Source of the DNA: Ga0077560 sp046330435 | GTDB taxonomy: Bacteria > Actinomycetota > Thermoleophilia > Miltoncostaeales > Miltoncostaeaceae | NCBI GenBank assembly: GCA_046330435.1 | Contig: JAXLST010000009.1 | Coordinates: 62,001-126,000 of the forward strand | Length of the DNA stretch: 64,000 nucleotides | Direction of reading: 5' to 3' | Shown: positions 7,194 through 15,433 of the stretch, one piece after another | How positions within the stretch are numbered: the stretch's first letter is position 1 | How the letters are laid out: the number at the start of each line of letters is the position of its first letter | Translations under genes and position numbers: made by a program | Notes under the pieces: generated by a model | Databases searched by the model: none | Seen by the model: only the letters and a program-made list of their open reading frames with translations | What the model was told of the DNA's origin: nothing

Positions 7194-7532
7194 TCAGGCG
7201 GCGCGGCGCAGGGCGACCGGCGCCTCGGCCACGGCGGGCTCCCGACGACGGGCGACCCGGGCCGAGCGCCGCTGGGCGCGCGCCCGGCGGGCGGCCACCA
7301 GGCAGACGACGCCGGCGACGGCGGCGAGGCCGAGCTGCCAGGCGACCATGGCGCCCCCGCCGGGGGCGGACGCCAGCGCTGCGAGCAGGAAGCCGATGAC
7401 CATGCCCGCCGCGTACAGGGCGACGGTGGCCGACCTGGGACGGTGCGGCTCGGTCTCGGGGGCCTCGGGCACCGCGGCGAGCACGCGCTCGGCGGGGCGG
7501 GAGGCGGTGAGGGTGCTGGGAGAAGCGGTCAT
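7194..7532 (-). CDS. Small two-helix membrane protein, unknown function
   Basis: 112 residues. Charged and Pro-rich N-terminus, then two hydrophobic segments (ALYAAGMVIGFLLAALAS and MVAWQLGLAAVAGVVCLVAA) joined by a short Gly-rich loop, and an Arg-rich cytoplasmic tail (ARRARAQRRSARVARRR). Start supported by TATTGT seven bases before the ATG (7540-7545). No family recognised. Single-gene unit with its own promoter and terminator. Confidence 0.65.
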   Translation of the reverse strand: MTASPSTLTASRPAERVLAAVPEAPETEPHRPRSATVALYAAGMVIGFLLAALASAPGGGAMVAWQLGLAAVAGVVCLVAARRARAQRRSARVARRREPAVAEAPVALRRAA

Positions 7533-7539
7533 GGGACGA

Positions 7540-7545
7540 ACAATA
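7540..7545 (-). promoter_or_regulatory. -10 element TATTGT of the small membrane protein gene
   Basis: Exactly seven bases before the ATG at 7532, giving a leaderless transcript. Confidence 0.5.
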
Positions 7546-7589
7546 GTTCGGGGCTCGGACGGCGAACAGGTGTTCCGGCGGGATCCGCC

Positions 7590-7871
7590 TCAGAGGGTCC
7601 CGGTCTCGAGCCTGCGCAGATAGCGGAACTCGGGCTCGTGGACGCCCGCCCGGCGGCGGATCTCCACCAGCCGGTCGGACATGAAGAACGCGCGGGCGTC
7701 GTCGAGCGACGTCCACGTGGAGAGGTGCACCACGGTCCGCGGGTCGTCCTCGGCGTGCATGAGCTCGTACTCGCGCTCGCCCGCGTCGCGGCGGATGTCG
7801 GCGGCCGCGTCGAACACGGCCTTCCACGCCGCGTAGTCGTCGACCTCATGGGTGATCAGGACGCGGTCCAC
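7590..7871 (-). CDS. Small dimeric alpha/beta-barrel (ABM-like) protein
   Basis: 93 residues from GTG 7871. Pattern RVLITHEVDDYAAWKAVFDA, then YELMHAEDDPRTVVHLSTW and DDARAFFMSDRLVEIRRRAG is that of small ferredoxin-like monooxygenase/cyclase-type proteins (antibiotic biosynthesis monooxygenase fold), which dimerise and often act as heme or quinone oxygenases or merely as stress proteins. Catalytic activity cannot be read. Divergent from mraZ; the 136 bases between hold the MraZ boxes. Confidence 0.6.
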   Translation of the reverse strand: MDRVLITHEVDDYAAWKAVFDAAADIRRDAGEREYELMHAEDDPRTVVHLSTWTSLDDARAFFMSDRLVEIRRRAGVHEPEFRYLRRLETGTL

Positions 7872-7979
7872 GGCGGCCTCCGGCGGCGGGGTTCGGGAGA
7901 CCGAAGGGTCGCAGACGGGGGTGCGGGGGCGCCTGTGGGGGGGAACTGGCCTTCCGAGGGGGGCTGACGGATTGTCATG

Positions 7980-8005
7980 TGGGGGACTGTGGGGTACGGT
8001 GGGGA
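7980..8005 (+). promoter_or_regulatory. MraZ box: three TGGGG repeats at 10-base spacing
   Basis: TGGGG occurs at 7980, 7990 and 8000, each separated by five bases, the known layout of MraZ operators (TGGGN-N5 direct repeats). They run into the mraZ start and overlap the candidate -10 TACGGT (7995-8000). MraZ is known to repress its own dcw operon through such sites. Confidence 0.8.
7995..8000 (+). promoter_or_regulatory. -10 element TACGGT of mraZ
   Basis: Seven bases before the ATG at 8008 and inside the MraZ boxes, so MraZ binding would exclude RNA polymerase. Confidence 0.5.
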
Positions 8006-8007
8006 AC

Positions 8008-8457
8008 ATGGAACGCCGGCTCCTCTCCGGGACCCACGAATGCAGCCTCGACGACCGCAACCGCATCGCCATCCCCGCCCGGCTCCGGGAGCCGTTCGCC
8101 GAGGGTGCCGTGGTGGGCTGGTGGATCGACGAGTGCCTGGTGGTCGTCCCGAAGCAGGAGTGGAACGACCTGATCGAGCGGACCTTCGGGGCGATGTCCG
8201 TGCTTGACGACGAGAGCCGTGAGCTCATGCGGTTCCTCCTCGCCGGCGCGTACGAGCAGGACCTCGACAAGCAGGGCCGCGTCATGCTGCCCCCCGACCT
8301 GCGCGAGCACGGAGGCATCGGCCAGCGCGCCAAGGTGGTCGGGGCCGGCGACTATCTCGAAGTCTGGGACCCGGACCGCCTGAGCCAGCGGTTCGCAGCG
8401 CTCCGGCGGGAGGGGGTGTCAGCCCGTGCCAAGCGTCTTGCCAACCGTGGCGCCTGA
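8008..8457 (+). CDS. mraZ: Transcriptional regulator MraZ
   Basis: 149 residues, normal length. Two AbrB-like SpoVT/MraZ repeats: SLDDRNRIAIPARLRE near residues 13-28 and DLDKQGRVMLPPDLREH near 82-98, each holding the DxxGR/DxxNR DNA-contact motif. Ring-forming repressor at the head of the dcw cluster. The ATG at 8008 follows the MraZ box directly. rsmH starts inside its last 32 bases. Confidence 0.96.
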   Translation: MERRLLSGTHECSLDDRNRIAIPARLREPFAEGAVVGWWIDECLVVVPKQEWNDLIERTFGAMSVLDDESRELMRFLLAGAYEQDLDKQGRVMLPPDLREHGGIGQRAKVVGAGDYLEVWDPDRLSQRFAALRREGVSARAKRLANRGA

Positions 8458-9405
8458 GATCGTGGCCGTCCACGACCCCGTCCTGCTCGACGAGGTCGCG
8501 GACGCGCTGCGCCCGAGCCCGGGGAGCGTGGTCGTCGACTGCACCTTCGGCGCGGGCGGGCACGCCCGCCGGCTCGCCCGCAACCTGGGGCCCGGCGGCC
8601 TGTACGTCGCGATCGACCAGGACCCCAACGTGGAGGAGCACTTCGACGCGTTCGCCGCGTCGGTGGAGTGCGAGACCCGCTTCATCCGCCGCAACTTCGC
8701 CCTGGCCCTCGCGGACCTGGTGGACGAGGGGCTGCGCGCGGACTGCATCCTCATGGACCTCGGGCTGTCGTCCATGCAGATCGACCGGCCCGAGCGCGGC
8801 TTCTCCTACAGCCGCCAGGCCCCGCTCGACATGCGGATGGACCCCGACCGGGAGACCTCCGCGGCCGACCTGGTCGCCACCGCCTCCGAGCAGGACCTCA
8901 CCCGCTGGTTCAAGCAGTACGGCGAGGAGCGCTTCGCCAAGCAGATCGCCCGGGCCATCGTCCGGCGCCGCGCGCAGGAGCCCATCACGAGCACCGGCGA
9001 GCTGGTGGAGGTCGTGCGGTCCGCGGTCCCGGCCGGGGCCCTGTTCGCCGGCGGCCACCCCGCCAAGCGCGTGTTCCAGGCCCTGCGGATCGTGGTGAAC
9101 GACGAGCTGGACCTCCTGCCCGGCGCGCTCGACGACGCCTTCGACCTGCTGGCCCCCGGCGGCCGCATGGCGGTCATCAGCTTCCACTCCCTCGAGGACA
9201 AGGCGGTGAAGCGCTTCATGCAGCAGCGCTCCGCGGGCTGCATCTGCCCGCCCGGCATGCCCGTGTGCGGATGCGGCCGCGACGCGGAGGCGGAGCTGCT
9301 GAACAAGCGCGCCGTGATTCGATGCCTGCGCCGCGAGGTCCGCACCGCAACCCCCGCGCCAAGAGCGCGCAGCCGCAGGCCCTGCGGCGCCGGGAGAGCG
9401 CGTGA
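8426..9405 (+). CDS. rsmH: 16S rRNA m4C1402 methyltransferase RsmH, with an apparent C-terminal frameshift
   Basis: Methylates N4 of C1402 in 16S rRNA. Seen are HDPVLLDEV, DCTFGAGGHARRL, DLGLSSMQID, RGFSY, LDMRMDP, PAKRVFQALRI VVNDEL and ISFHSLEDKAVKRFM, all standard. GTG start at 8426. After LLNKRAV (about 9318) the frame loses the family ending, while the next frame (one base off) gives NPRAKSAQ and ends at TGA 9405 in a GTGA overlap with ftsL. A one-base loss between about 9315 and 9350 explains this. Read without the shift, the frame runs on to 9814 through ftsL as a low-complexity tail. The catalytic core is intact either way. Confidence 0.85.
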
Positions 9406-9806
9406 CCGCGCAGGCCCGGCAGGGCGCCGCCGCCGCCGGCCCCGTCCGCGCACCCCGCGAGGACGCCCCGCGCCGCGTCCCCGGCAACAGGCTGCGCCGC
9501 GGCCCGCCGCGCGGCGCGGCCGGTGGCCCGCCCCGCGGCATCTCCCTGTGGATCCCGGCCGTGGCCATCCTGCTGGGCGGCATCGTGTGGGTGAACGTCG
9601 CCCGCCTGCAGCTCACCGAGCAGAAGACCGGCCAGGTCATCGAGCGCTCCAACGCGGTGCGCTCCGAGATGCTGCGCCTCGAGGCGCGGTTCAACCAGCA
9701 GAACGCCTCCGTGCAGGAGCAGGCCCGGACCCGCCTGCGCATGGACCAGCCCGCCAGCGACGGCGACGTGAAGTTCCTGTCCGTCCCGTCGATCCCCACC
9801 CGGTAG
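9402..9806 (+). CDS. ftsL: Cell division protein FtsL-like
   Basis: 134 residues: basic Pro/Arg-rich cytoplasmic N-terminus, one membrane helix at about residues 49-66 (LWIPAVAILLGGIVWVNVA), then a coiled-coil-like periplasmic stretch (TGQVIERSNAVRSEMLRLEARF). That topology, and its place between rsmH and ftsI, define FtsL, which bridges FtsQ/B and the FtsWI synthase. GTG start overlaps the restored rsmH stop as GTGA. Confidence 0.8.
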   Translation: MTAQARQGAAAAGPVRAPREDAPRRVPGNRLRRGPPRGAAGGPPRGISLWIPAVAILLGGIVWVNVARLQLTEQKTGQVIERSNAVRSEMLRLEARFNQQNASVQEQARTRLRMDQPASDGDVKFLSVPSIPTR

Positions 9807-9810
9807 GGCG

Positions 9811-11613
9811 GTGAGCGGCCGTCCCCCGCAGCGCCGGCGCCCCCCGTCGGGCGCCCGCAGGCCCGTCCGGCGCCGCCGGCCGCCCGTGGGCCGCGCGGTG
9901 ACCCGCCGCGAGTCGAACCGGCGCATCCGCATGCTCGGGGCCCTGGTCATGGCCGGGGTGGGGCTCATGGCGCTGCGCGCCCTGTGGGTGGGCGGCGTCC
10001 GCGCCGACGCCCTGTCCGCGCAGGCCCGCAACCAGCAGGAGCGCACGTTCCAGGTGCCGGCCGAGCGCGGGATCATCGAGGACCGCACCGGCATGCAGCT
10101 GGCGTCCGACAAGCCCACCGCCACGATCTCCGCGACGCCGTACCTGGTGACCGACCCCGGGAAGACCGCGGACGAGCTGGCGGGGCTGCTGAAGCTCCCG
10201 GCGAAGGACATCGAGTCCAAGCTGTCGGAGCGCGGCGGCTACGCGGTCATCGCCAAGGGCGTCGAGCAGGACGTCGCCGACAAGGTGCGCGACCGGGAGC
10301 TCACCGGGATCGACGTCGAGGACACCTGGACCCGGTACCTGCCGCAGGGCCGCCTTGCCGCGCAGGTCGTGGGCCTGGTGGGCGACAAGGGCGGGCAGGG
10401 CGGCATCGAGGCGCAGTTCGACTCGGAGCTCACGGGCACCCCGGGGGTGCGGCAGATCTCCCGCGACCCGCTGGGCCACACGCTGCGCACCCTGCACGCC
10501 CGGGATCCCAAGCGCGGCACCACGGTGCGGCTCACCATCGACTCGGCGACCCAGCTGCAGGTCGAGCGGATCCTCGCCGAGACGCGCAAGCGGTTCGGCG
10601 CCAAGAGCGCGTCGGCGGTGGTGATGCGCCCGCAGGACGGCGCGATCCTCGCCATGGCGAGCGTCCCGCGGTTCAACCCCAACGACCGCACGCGCTTCAA
10701 CCCGGAGCTCGCGCGGAACCGCCCGGCCCAGGACACCTACGAGCCCGGGTCGACCTTCAAGATCGTGGCGATCGCCGGGGCCATCGAGGACGGCAAGGTC
10801 ACGCCGTCCACGCGCTTCAACGTGCCGGAGAACATCTCCCTGTTCGACCGCACCCTGCGTGACTCGCACAACGAGGGCGCGACCAACTGGAGCGTCACCG
10901 ACATCCTGGAACGGTCGTCCAACAAGGGCACCGTGCTCATCGCCCAGCGCCTGGGGGCGCAGCCGGGCAAGGCGTACCTGCCGGGCACCCCGGACAGCGA
11001 CCGCCGCCTGTCGGAGTGGATCACCCGCTTCGGGTTCGGCAGCAAGACGGGCGTGGACGTGCCGGGCGAGGAGGCGGGCCGCATCCCCGACATCGACAAG
11101 TACCCGGAGGAGTGGTCCGGGACGTCGATCCTCAACATCCCGATCGGCCAGGGCGTGCTGGTCACCGAGCTGCAGACGGCCCGGGCGTACGCGGCCATCG
11201 CCAACGGCGGGCGCCTGGTGACCCCCCACGTGGTGGCGAAGGTCGGCGGCCGGAAGATCGAGCACCCGGCGGGCCAGCGGGTGATCAGCTGGAAGACGTC
11301 CCGGCAGATGGACGCCATGCTGCGCAAGGTCGTGAGCGCCCAGGGCACCGGCGCCGCGGCCGAGGTCCCCGGGTACGACGTGGCCGGCAAGACCGGCACC
11401 GCCAACAAGATCGACCCGAAGACCGGGCGGTACTCGCAGACCAGGTACGTGGCCTCGTTCGTGGGGTACGTGCCGGCCGGGAAACCGCAGCTGCTGATCG
11501 CCGTCACGGTCGACGAGCCGCAGCAGTCGATCTTCGGTGGCGACGTGGCCGCGCCGGCCTTCAGCCGCATCGCGCAGTTCTCCCTGCTGAGGATGGAAAT
11601 CCCGCCGGCCTGA
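9811..11613 (+). CDS. ftsI: Class B penicillin-binding protein, division transpeptidase FtsI
   Basis: Cross-links septal peptidoglycan. 600 residues: very basic N-terminus, membrane anchor about 40-58, dimerisation/pedestal domain from QVPAERGIIEDRTG, transpeptidase domain with the active-site SxxK at S314-K317 (PGSTFK), SxN at S369-N371 and KTGT at 527-530. No PASTA repeats at the C-terminus, unlike many other actinobacterial or firmicute homologues. GTG start four bases after the ftsL stop. Confidence 0.95.
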   Translation: MSGRPPQRRRPPSGARRPVRRRRPPVGRAVTRRESNRRIRMLGALVMAGVGLMALRALWVGGVRADALSAQARNQQERTFQVPAERGIIEDRTGMQLASDKPTATISATPYLVTDPGKTADELAGLLKLPAKDIESKLSERGGYAVIAKGVEQDVADKVRDRELTGIDVEDTWTRYLPQGRLAAQVVGLVGDKGGQGGIEAQFDSELTGTPGVRQISRDPLGHTLRTLHARDPKRGTTVRLTIDSATQLQVERILAETRKRFGAKSASAVVMRPQDGAILAMASVPRFNPNDRTRFNPELARNRPAQDTYEPGSTFKIVAIAGAIEDGKVTPSTRFNVPENISLFDRTLRDSHNEGATNWSVTDILERSSNKGTVLIAQRLGAQPGKAYLPGTPDSDRRLSEWITRFGFGSKTGVDVPGEEAGRIPDIDKYPEEWSGTSILNIPIGQGVLVTELQTARAYAAIANGGRLVTPHVVAKVGGRKIEHPAGQRVISWKTSRQMDAMLRKVVSAQGTGAAAEVPGYDVAGKTGTANKIDPKTGRYSQTRYVASFVGYVPAGKPQLLIAVTVDEPQQSIFGGDVAAPAFSRIAQFSLLRMEIPPA

Positions 11614-11631
11614 GCGTCCGGGGCCCTCTGG

Positions 11632-11637
11632 TAGCAT
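11632..11637 (+). promoter_or_regulatory. -10-like TAGCAT before murE
   Basis: Ten bases before the murE ATG, in the 34-base gap after ftsI. It suggests an internal dcw promoter. Confidence 0.4.
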
Positions 11638-11647
11638 CGCCGCCCGG

Positions 11648-13141
11648 ATGACCCTCAGCGAGCTCGTGGAGGCGGTTCCCGGCGCGAAGCTGCTGGGTCC
11701 GCACGGCGCCGAGCACCTCCCCGCACCGCCGGCGCCCGCGACGACCGTCCACCGTGTGGCCCCGCGCGCCGACGCGGCCGGCCCGGGCGACCTGTTCGCC
11801 TGCGTGCGGGGCGTCTCGGCCGACGGCCACGACTTCGCGCCCCAGGCGGTGGCCGCGGGGGCGTCCGCGCTCATCGTGGAGCGCCCCCTGGACCTGCCGG
11901 TGCCGCAGGTGCTGGTGCCCGACGCCCGGCTGGCCGTCGCGCTGGCCGCGGGCATCCTCGCCGGGCGCCCCGCCGAGCGGCTCGCGATCGTGGGGGTGAC
12001 CGGCACCAACGGCAAGACCACCTCCAGCTACCTCATCCGGGCGCTGCTGGAGGCCGCGGGCCACCGGGCCGGCCTGGTGGGCACCGTGGAGACCATCGTG
12101 GGCGGCGCCCCCGACCCGTCGGTGCACACCACGCCCGACCCGGTGTCGCTGCACGCCCTGTTCGGCCGGATGGTCGCGGCGGGGGACACGGCCTGCGCGA
12201 TGGAGGTCTCCTCGCACGCCCTGGCGCAGCGCCGGGTGGCCGGCGTGCCGTTCGCCGCCGCGGTGTTCACCAACCTCACCCGGGACCACCTGGACTACCA
12301 CCCCGACGTCGAGGACTACTACCTCGCCAAGCGCCGCCTGTTCATGCGGCCCGACGGCGACGGAGCGGACCCGCCGGGGGCGTCCAACCTGGACGACCCG
12401 TACGGGGCGCGGCTGGCCCGCGAGGCGGGCCTGCTGGGGTACGCCATCGACGCCCCCGCCGACGTCCGCCCCGCGGAGTTCCGCTCGACGGCCCTCGGCA
12501 CGTGGGCGCGGGTGGCGACGCCCCGCGGGATCCTGGAGCTGGAGACCCACCTGCGCGGCCGCTTCAACCTCGCCAACACCCTGGGCGTGATCGCCGCCGG
12601 GGAGCTGCTGGGCATCCCGCACGACCGCATCGCCGCCGGGATCGGATCCGTGCGCGGGGTCCCGGGGCGCCTGGAGCCGATCGAGGCGGGCCAGGGCTTC
12701 CAGGTGCTGGTCGACTACGCCCACACCCCGGACGCCCTGGAGACGGTGCTCACCGCGGTGCGCGGCTTCGCCGGGGACGGCCGGGTGATCGTGGTGTTCG
12801 GCTGCGGCGGCGACCGCGACCGCGGCAAGCGCCCCCAGATGGGCGCCATCGCCCGCCGCCTGGCGGACGTCGCGGTGGTGACGTCCGACAACCCCCGCTC
12901 CGAGGACCCGGAGGTCATCATCCGTGCGATCCTCGACGGCGCCGAGGGCAGTCCCGCCGAGCTGCTGGTGGAGCCCGACCGGCGCGCCGCCATCGGCGTG
13001 GCGGTGGCGATGGCGGCATCCGGCGACGTCGTGCTCATCGCCGGCAAGGGACACGAGCGCGGACAGGAGGCGCACGGCGTGATCACCCCGTTCGACGACC
13101 GAGAGGTCGCCCGGGCGGCCCTCGAGGGGGCCCCCGCGTGA
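11648..13141 (+). CDS. murE: UDP-MurNAc-tripeptide synthetase MurE (meso-DAP type)
   Basis: Adds the third stem residue to UDP-MurNAc-L-Ala-D-Glu in the cytoplasm. 497 residues. ATP loop GVTGTNGKTT, substrate motif HTTPDPVSLH, EVSSHALAQRRV, TNLTRDHLDYH with the carbamylated-lysine region LAKRRLF, and VDYAHTPDALE. The motif DNPRSEDP is the one that selects meso-diaminopimelate over lysine, so the peptidoglycan should be of DAP type. Its end overlaps murF by four bases (GTGA). Confidence 0.96.
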   Translation: MTLSELVEAVPGAKLLGPHGAEHLPAPPAPATTVHRVAPRADAAGPGDLFACVRGVSADGHDFAPQAVAAGASALIVERPLDLPVPQVLVPDARLAVALAAGILAGRPAERLAIVGVTGTNGKTTSSYLIRALLEAAGHRAGLVGTVETIVGGAPDPSVHTTPDPVSLHALFGRMVAAGDTACAMEVSSHALAQRRVAGVPFAAAVFTNLTRDHLDYHPDVEDYYLAKRRLFMRPDGDGADPPGASNLDDPYGARLAREAGLLGYAIDAPADVRPAEFRSTALGTWARVATPRGILELETHLRGRFNLANTLGVIAAGELLGIPHDRIAAGIGSVRGVPGRLEPIEAGQGFQVLVDYAHTPDALETVLTAVRGFAGDGRVIVVFGCGGDRDRGKRPQMGAIARRLADVAVVTSDNPRSEDPEVIIRAILDGAEGSPAELLVEPDRRAAIGVAVAMAASGDVVLIAGKGHERGQEAHGVITPFDDREVARAALEGAPA

Positions 13142-14442
13142 GGCTGTCCATCGCGGACGTCCTGGCGGTGGCACCCGGTGCCCGGCTCGCCTGCGGCGAC
13201 CCCGCCGCCCAGGTGGAGGGCGCCTTCGTGGACTCCCGGTCCCCGGTCGCCGGCGCGCTGTTCGCCGGGCTGCCCGGGGAGGCCGCCGACGGCGGCCTGC
13301 ACGCCCCGGCCGCCCTGGCCGGCGGGGCCGCGGCGGCCCTGGTGGGCGAGGCGGCGTGGGACGCGGTGGGCGAGGCGCTGGTTGCGACCGGGCGGCCCGT
13401 GATCGTCGCCGCCGAGCCGCTCGCGGTGCTGCAGGCCGCCGGCCGGCTGGCGCTCGGCCGCCTGGGCGCGCCCGTGGTGGCGGTGACCGGCTCGGTGGGG
13501 AAGACCACCACCAAGGACATCCTGGTCGCCATGCTCAGGGCGGCGGGCGTCCGCGCCGAGGGCACCCCCGGGAACCGCAACACCGAGGTCGGGGTGCCGA
13601 TGTCGCTGATGGGCCTGCCGCCCGACACCGAGGTGGCCGTGGTGGAGATGGGCATGCGCGGCACCGGCCAGATCGCCGAGCTCGCGCGGCTCGCCCCGCC
13701 CCGCGTGGCATGCATCAGCGCGATCGCGCCCGTGCACCTGGAGCTGCTGGGCACGGTGGAGGCGATCGCCGCCGCCAAGGCCGAGGTGTTCAGCACCCTC
13801 GGGCCCGGCGACACCGCCGTGGTCCCCGCGGGGGAGCCGCTGCTGGCGCCGCACCTGGCGGCCCTGCCGGACGGCGTCCGCGTGGTCGAGTTCGCGGACC
13901 TGCCCGACGGCGCGGTGGAGCTGAGCGTCGGCAAGGCCTGGCAGCGGCGCAACGCCGCCGCGGCGCTGGCCTGCTGCGAGGCGCTCGGCATGGCGCCGCC
14001 GCCCGGCACCCGCGTGGAGGTCGAGCTGTCGGCCATGCGCGGCCAGGAGCACCCGCTGGCCGTCGGCGGCACGCTCATCGAGGACTGCTACAACGCCAAC
14101 CCGGTCGCGATGCGGGCGGCGCTCACCGACCTCGCCGGCCGGTCCGGCCGCCGCGTGGCCGTGCTGGGCGACATGTTCGAGCTGGGCCCCGACGAGCTCG
14201 CGTACCACCGCGGGGTGGGGGAGCTGGTGGCCGAGCTGGGCGTGGACCTGCTGGTGGCCGTGGGGACCCGTGCCGAGCAGTACGCGGCGGGCGCCGCGGG
14301 CGTGCCGTCGCACCGCTTCGCGGACGCCGCCGAGGCCGCGGCGGGCGTGCCGGGGCTGCTGCGCGAGGGCGACGTGGTGCTGGTGAAGGCCTCCCGCGGG
14401 ATGGCCCTCGAGGCCGTCGCGAACGCCGTCAGGGAGCGCTGA
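13138..14442 (+). CDS. murF: UDP-MurNAc-tripeptide:D-Ala-D-Ala ligase MurF
   Basis: 434 residues from GTG 13138. ATP loop VTGSVGKTTTKDIL, GNRNTEVGVPMSLM, EMGMRGTGQI, CISAIAPVHLELLGTVE, then DCYNANPVAMRAAL and LGDMFELG in the C-terminal domain. Completes the UDP-MurNAc-pentapeptide. Follows murE with a GTGA overlap and precedes mraY by 13 bases. Confidence 0.96.
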   Translation: MRLSIADVLAVAPGARLACGDPAAQVEGAFVDSRSPVAGALFAGLPGEAADGGLHAPAALAGGAAAALVGEAAWDAVGEALVATGRPVIVAAEPLAVLQAAGRLALGRLGAPVVAVTGSVGKTTTKDILVAMLRAAGVRAEGTPGNRNTEVGVPMSLMGLPPDTEVAVVEMGMRGTGQIAELARLAPPRVACISAIAPVHLELLGTVEAIAAAKAEVFSTLGPGDTAVVPAGEPLLAPHLAALPDGVRVVEFADLPDGAVELSVGKAWQRRNAAAALACCEALGMAPPPGTRVEVELSAMRGQEHPLAVGGTLIEDCYNANPVAMRAALTDLAGRSGRRVAVLGDMFELGPDELAYHRGVGELVAELGVDLLVAVGTRAEQYAAGAAGVPSHRFADAAEAAAGVPGLLREGDVVLVKASRGMALEAVANAVRER

Positions 14443-14455
14443 GATCGCCGGTCAG

Positions 14456-15433
14456 ATGCCACGCATCCTGATCGCCGCGATCGGGGCCACGACGCTCATG
14501 CTGTTCCTGGGCCCCAGGTTCATCGCCTGGCTGCGGGCGAACGAGGTGGGCCAGTTCGTGCGCCCCCAGGGGCTCATCCCGGACGCCCACGCCGAGAAGC
14601 AGGGCACCCCCACCATGGGCGGCCTGCTCATCCTGTTCGCCACCGCCGTGCCGTTCGTGATCCTGTCCTCGCGCAGCACCGAGGCGATGCTGGTGCTGTT
14701 CGTGACCCTGGCGAGCGGGCTCATCGGGTTCCTGGACGACTTCACGAAGATCGTCCGCAAGCGGTCCCTGGGCCTGTCCGGGAAGCTCCGCATCCTGGGA
14801 CTGGTCGTGGTGTCGGCGGTGCTGGTGTACGTCGCCACCGAGGTGGTGGGCCTGGAGACCACCCTGAGCATCCAGCCGATCCACCGGGACGTGGACCTCA
14901 CCCTGGTGGGCTATTTCCTGCTGGTGATGCTGGTGGTGGTGGGGTCCGCGAACGCCGTGAACCTCACCGACGGCCTGGACGGGCTGGCGGCGGGCACCAC
15001 CGCCATCGCGCTGCTGAGCTTCACCGGCATCGCGTTCGTGGACGGCCGCACCGACCTGGCGATGTTCGGCGCCACGCTCATGGGCGCGTGCGTCGGGTTC
15101 CTGTGGTTCAACTCGTTCCCCGCCCAGGTGTTCATGGGCGACACGGGCAGCTACGCGCTGGGCGGCGCGCTGGCAGCGATGGCCGTGATGACCAAGACCG
15201 AGGTGCTGCTGGGCATCATCGGGGCGATCTTCGTCGCCGAGGCCCTGTCGGTGATGATCCAGGTGGTGGTCTTCAAGCGGTACCGTCGGCGCGTGTTCCT
15301 CATGGCCCCCCTGCACCACCACTTCGAGATGGCCGGTTGGAGCGAGACCAAGATCATCGTGCGGCTGTGGCTCATCGCCCTGCTGTTCTCGGCGATCGGC
15401 TTCACCCTCTACTACCGGGCGTTCACCGGGTGA
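14456..15433 (+). CDS. mraY: Phospho-MurNAc-pentapeptide transferase MraY
   Basis: Integral membrane enzyme that makes lipid I. 325 residues with about ten hydrophobic helices. Signature KQGTPTMGG near residues 45-53, FLDDFTKI, NAVNLTDGLDGLA (catalytic aspartates), FMGDTGS and the C-terminal MAPLHHHFEM. All catalytic positions are present. murD overlaps its stop. Confidence 0.97.
   Translation: MPRILIAAIGATTLMLFLGPRFIAWLRANEVGQFVRPQGLIPDAHAEKQGTPTMGGLLILFATAVPFVILSSRSTEAMLVLFVTLASGLIGFLDDFTKIVRKRSLGLSGKLRILGLVVVSAVLVYVATEVVGLETTLSIQPIHRDVDLTLVGYFLLVMLVVVGSANAVNLTDGLDGLAAGTTAIALLSFTGIAFVDGRTDLAMFGATLMGACVGFLWFNSFPAQVFMGDTGSYALGGALAAMAVMTKTEVLLGIIGAIFVAEALSVMIQVVVFKRYRRRVFLMAPLHHHFEMAGWSETKIIVRLWLIALLFSAIGFTLYYRAFTG

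Noticed and set aside
9402..9814. rsmH as a 462-residue protein with a long C-terminal domain
   Set aside because: The extension is low-complexity and antiphase to ftsL, while the other frame gives the family's normal ending.
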